A stretch of 64,000 nt of DNA, taken from positions 496,001 through 560,000 of the forward strand of contig NZ_JXTJ01000003.1 of the NCBI RefSeq assembly GCF_001509835.1, read 5' to 3'. The DNA is from Allobosea sp. WAO (GTDB lineage: Bacteria; Pseudomonadota; Alphaproteobacteria; Rhizobiales; Beijerinckiaceae). The notes beneath the pieces were generated by a model that worked only from the letters and a program-made list of their open reading frames with translations, was not told the origin of the DNA and searched no databases. The position numbers and the translations under genes are program-made. Each line of letters begins with the position of its first letter. Within the stretch, counting starts at the first letter, position 1. Below, one piece after another: positions 62,826-64,000 of this stretch.

Positions 62826-63623
62826 TCACCCCGCCTTGTGGAGCGTCGCCAGCGGAAGCTTCGCGACATCCGCCAGGAGCTCGACGAAGCCTTTCGCCTG
62901 GAACTCGGCCGTCGTCTTGCCCTTTTCGCCGGTGGCGAGGCTGGCATCGCCGACCGCGCCGGAGGGGTTCACGTCCTGCGCCATCCAGGCGAAGGGGTGC
63001 GCCCCGGTCGGCCGCAGCCATTTGTAGTCCTCGGCCATGGTGACTGTCAGCGGCTCGAAGCGACCGGCCTTGCTCATGTCGACGAGGTCGGGCCGGAAAT
63101 GCAGCATCAGCGAGGTCTCGACATCGCCGCCATGGATGCCGTGCAGCGCGTCCAGCGGCGCGAACAGGCCGGGCGGTAGGCCGAAATTACTCCAGGAGGT
63201 CGAGACCGCCAGCATGCCGTGGCTGACCCGCAACTCGCGGGCGACGACCTTCATCGGGTCGACATTGCCGCCATGCGAGGTGACGAGGACGAGCTTGCGC
63301 AGCCCGGCGCGCTTCACGCTCTCGCCGATCTCGATCCAGCTGCGGATCGCGCTTTCCCAGGAGAGGGTGAGCGTGCCCGGCGAATGCAGGTGCTCGTTCG
63401 ACTTGCAGATAGCCAGCGTCGGCAGCACCAACACGTCGAGCCCGGCCGGAACCTGCGGCATCGCCAGCGCCAGCATCGCATTCATGACGGTGGTGTCGAC
63501 CGAGACCGGCAGATGCGGGCCATGCTGCTCGATCGCCGCCAGCGGCAGGACGGCAATGGTGGAGTCGGGCGAAAGCCCCTGGAAATCGGTGGTGTTCAGA
63601 TCGCCCCAGAAGCGCGCGCTCAT
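62826..63623 (-). CDS. Creatininase-family amidohydrolase
   Basis: A 265-residue metal-dependent hydrolase. Metal ligands fit E32 and H34 (AIEQHGPHLP), D43 (VDTT), a histidine in SHGGN near 116 and a glutamate in GGDVETSL near 170. The family includes creatininase, the MftE peptidase and riboflavin/F420 pathway hydrolases; context (amino-acid and peptide catabolism) favours hydrolysis of a cyclic or ring-opened amide, but the substrate is unknown. It is divergent from a gene that begins at 63911. Confidence 0.88.
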   Translation of the reverse strand: MSARFWGDLNTTDFQGLSPDSTIAVLPLAAIEQHGPHLPVSVDTTVMNAMLALAMPQVPAGLDVLVLPTLAICKSNEHLHSPGTLTLSWESAIRSWIEIGESVKRAGLRKLVLVTSHGGNVDPMKVVARELRVSHGMLAVSTSWSNFGLPPGLFAPLDALHGIHGGDVETSLMLHFRPDLVDMSKAGRFEPLTVTMAEDYKWLRPTGAHPFAWMAQDVNPSGAVGDASLATGEKGKTTAEFQAKGFVELLADVAKLPLATLHKAG

Positions 63624-63910
63624 CTCGTCTGGTCCTTGCTAGGCTCGGGTTCCGTCCCGCTGCTGTCTTCTACATCGCAAAGCCCGCGCGGGAACCCGCC
63701 TTCGTGAAGGCCGGGGAGGCGGGGCAGGCGGCTTAGCTGTGGATCGCGCCGGTTCAGGCGGCGCCATGCATGGACAAGCGCTGCCGGAGCCGCTGTCTGG
63801 CGCTTGTGCGCCGGCCGGGCAGGAGGCATTCTCCGCCCGTCGCCGCCCAGCGCTCGTGCGTCGCCCGCCGCGAGCCGCCACCCTGGTCAGTTGCGGAAGG
63901 GATTTCAGAC

Positions 63911-64000
63911 ATGACGATGAAGTATCGCCTGGATCGGCGCGCCGCGCTTGGTCTGATCGGTGGTTCGGCCGCTTCGGTGCTGATCCCGGTTCCCGGTGCG
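63911..64000 (+). CDS. Start of an exported protein (3' part outside window)
   Basis: Thirty codons are visible: MTMKYRLDRRAALGLIGGSA and ASVLIPVPGA. A charged N-terminus with two arginines before a hydrophobic segment is a Tat- or Sec-type signal peptide, common in substrate-binding proteins of these organisms. It is probably the first gene of another transporter operon, divergent from the creatininase-family gene with 287 bp between them; nothing else was recognised in that gap. Confidence 0.5.
   Translation, partial: MTMKYRLDRRAALGLIGGSAASVLIPVPGA

Overview
The window is high-GC DNA with alphaproteobacterial (Hyphomicrobiales/Rhizobiales) character. The basis is a CIRCE-controlled groESL operon, many peptide ABC and TRAP transporters, two alphaproteobacterial-style chemoreceptors, a MatA/MatB pair, and short palindromic intergenic elements typical of that order. 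Bosea or a close relative would fit, but that is a guess from gene style. It reads as ordinary chromosome: no tRNA, rRNA, CRISPR array, intact IS element, integrase or phage gene was seen.

Left part (1-26.7 kb), mixed housekeeping and envelope genes: a truncated SbmA/YddA-type ABC exporter, DoxX, an orphan TAXI binding protein, groEL/groES with promoter and CIRCE, a MarR regulator beside a PaaI-type thioesterase, a DUF1801 protein, a scar where an AraC-family remnant meets a VOC-family remnant, a chemoreceptor, a DUF930 protein, an EamA exporter coupled to a GNAT acetyltransferase, TauE/SafE, a Wzx-like flippase, two L,D-transpeptidases, an LssY-C protein, a TetR/DUF4336 divergent pair with palindromic operators, DUF2076, UDP-glucose dehydrogenase, HutD, a second chemoreceptor and a MATE exporter.

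Right part (26.8-64 kb), a long run of genes for uptake and breakdown of modified amino acids and small peptides. Forward units: an M20-type carbamoyl/ureido hydrolase and an amidase; a dipeptide-type ABC transporter ending in a diaminopropionate ammonia-lyase; an N-carbamoyl-D-amino-acid hydrolase, a small immunity-like protein and a deacetylase-type amidohydrolase; GNAT; RidA coupled to a D-serine-dehydratase-like PLP enzyme; then, after a GntR regulator with its own operator, a DctQ-DctM-DctP TRAP transporter and a DapA-family lyase/aldolase. Reverse units: a second dipeptide ABC transporter, a gamma-glutamyltransferase-like enzyme and a DUF1028 protein. Then come an OtnK-type kinase, malonyl-CoA decarboxylase and synthetase, an MBL hydrolase, a SoxR-controlled FMN reductase and a creatininase-family hydrolase. 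A coherent reading is: import peptides or acylated, carbamoylated and D-amino acids; strip the blocking groups; eliminate the amino groups with PLP enzymes; and use RidA to clear the reactive 2-aminoacrylate.

This right part is also seeded with at least three families of about 40-135 bp imperfect palindromes (called A, B and C here), three copies each, all in intergenic gaps and none seen in the first 28 kb. One B copy is nested inside another palindrome (D). Two C elements bracket a small GIY-YIG nuclease gene inserted between genes of the reverse ABC/GGT cluster; this is the most novel-looking feature of the window.
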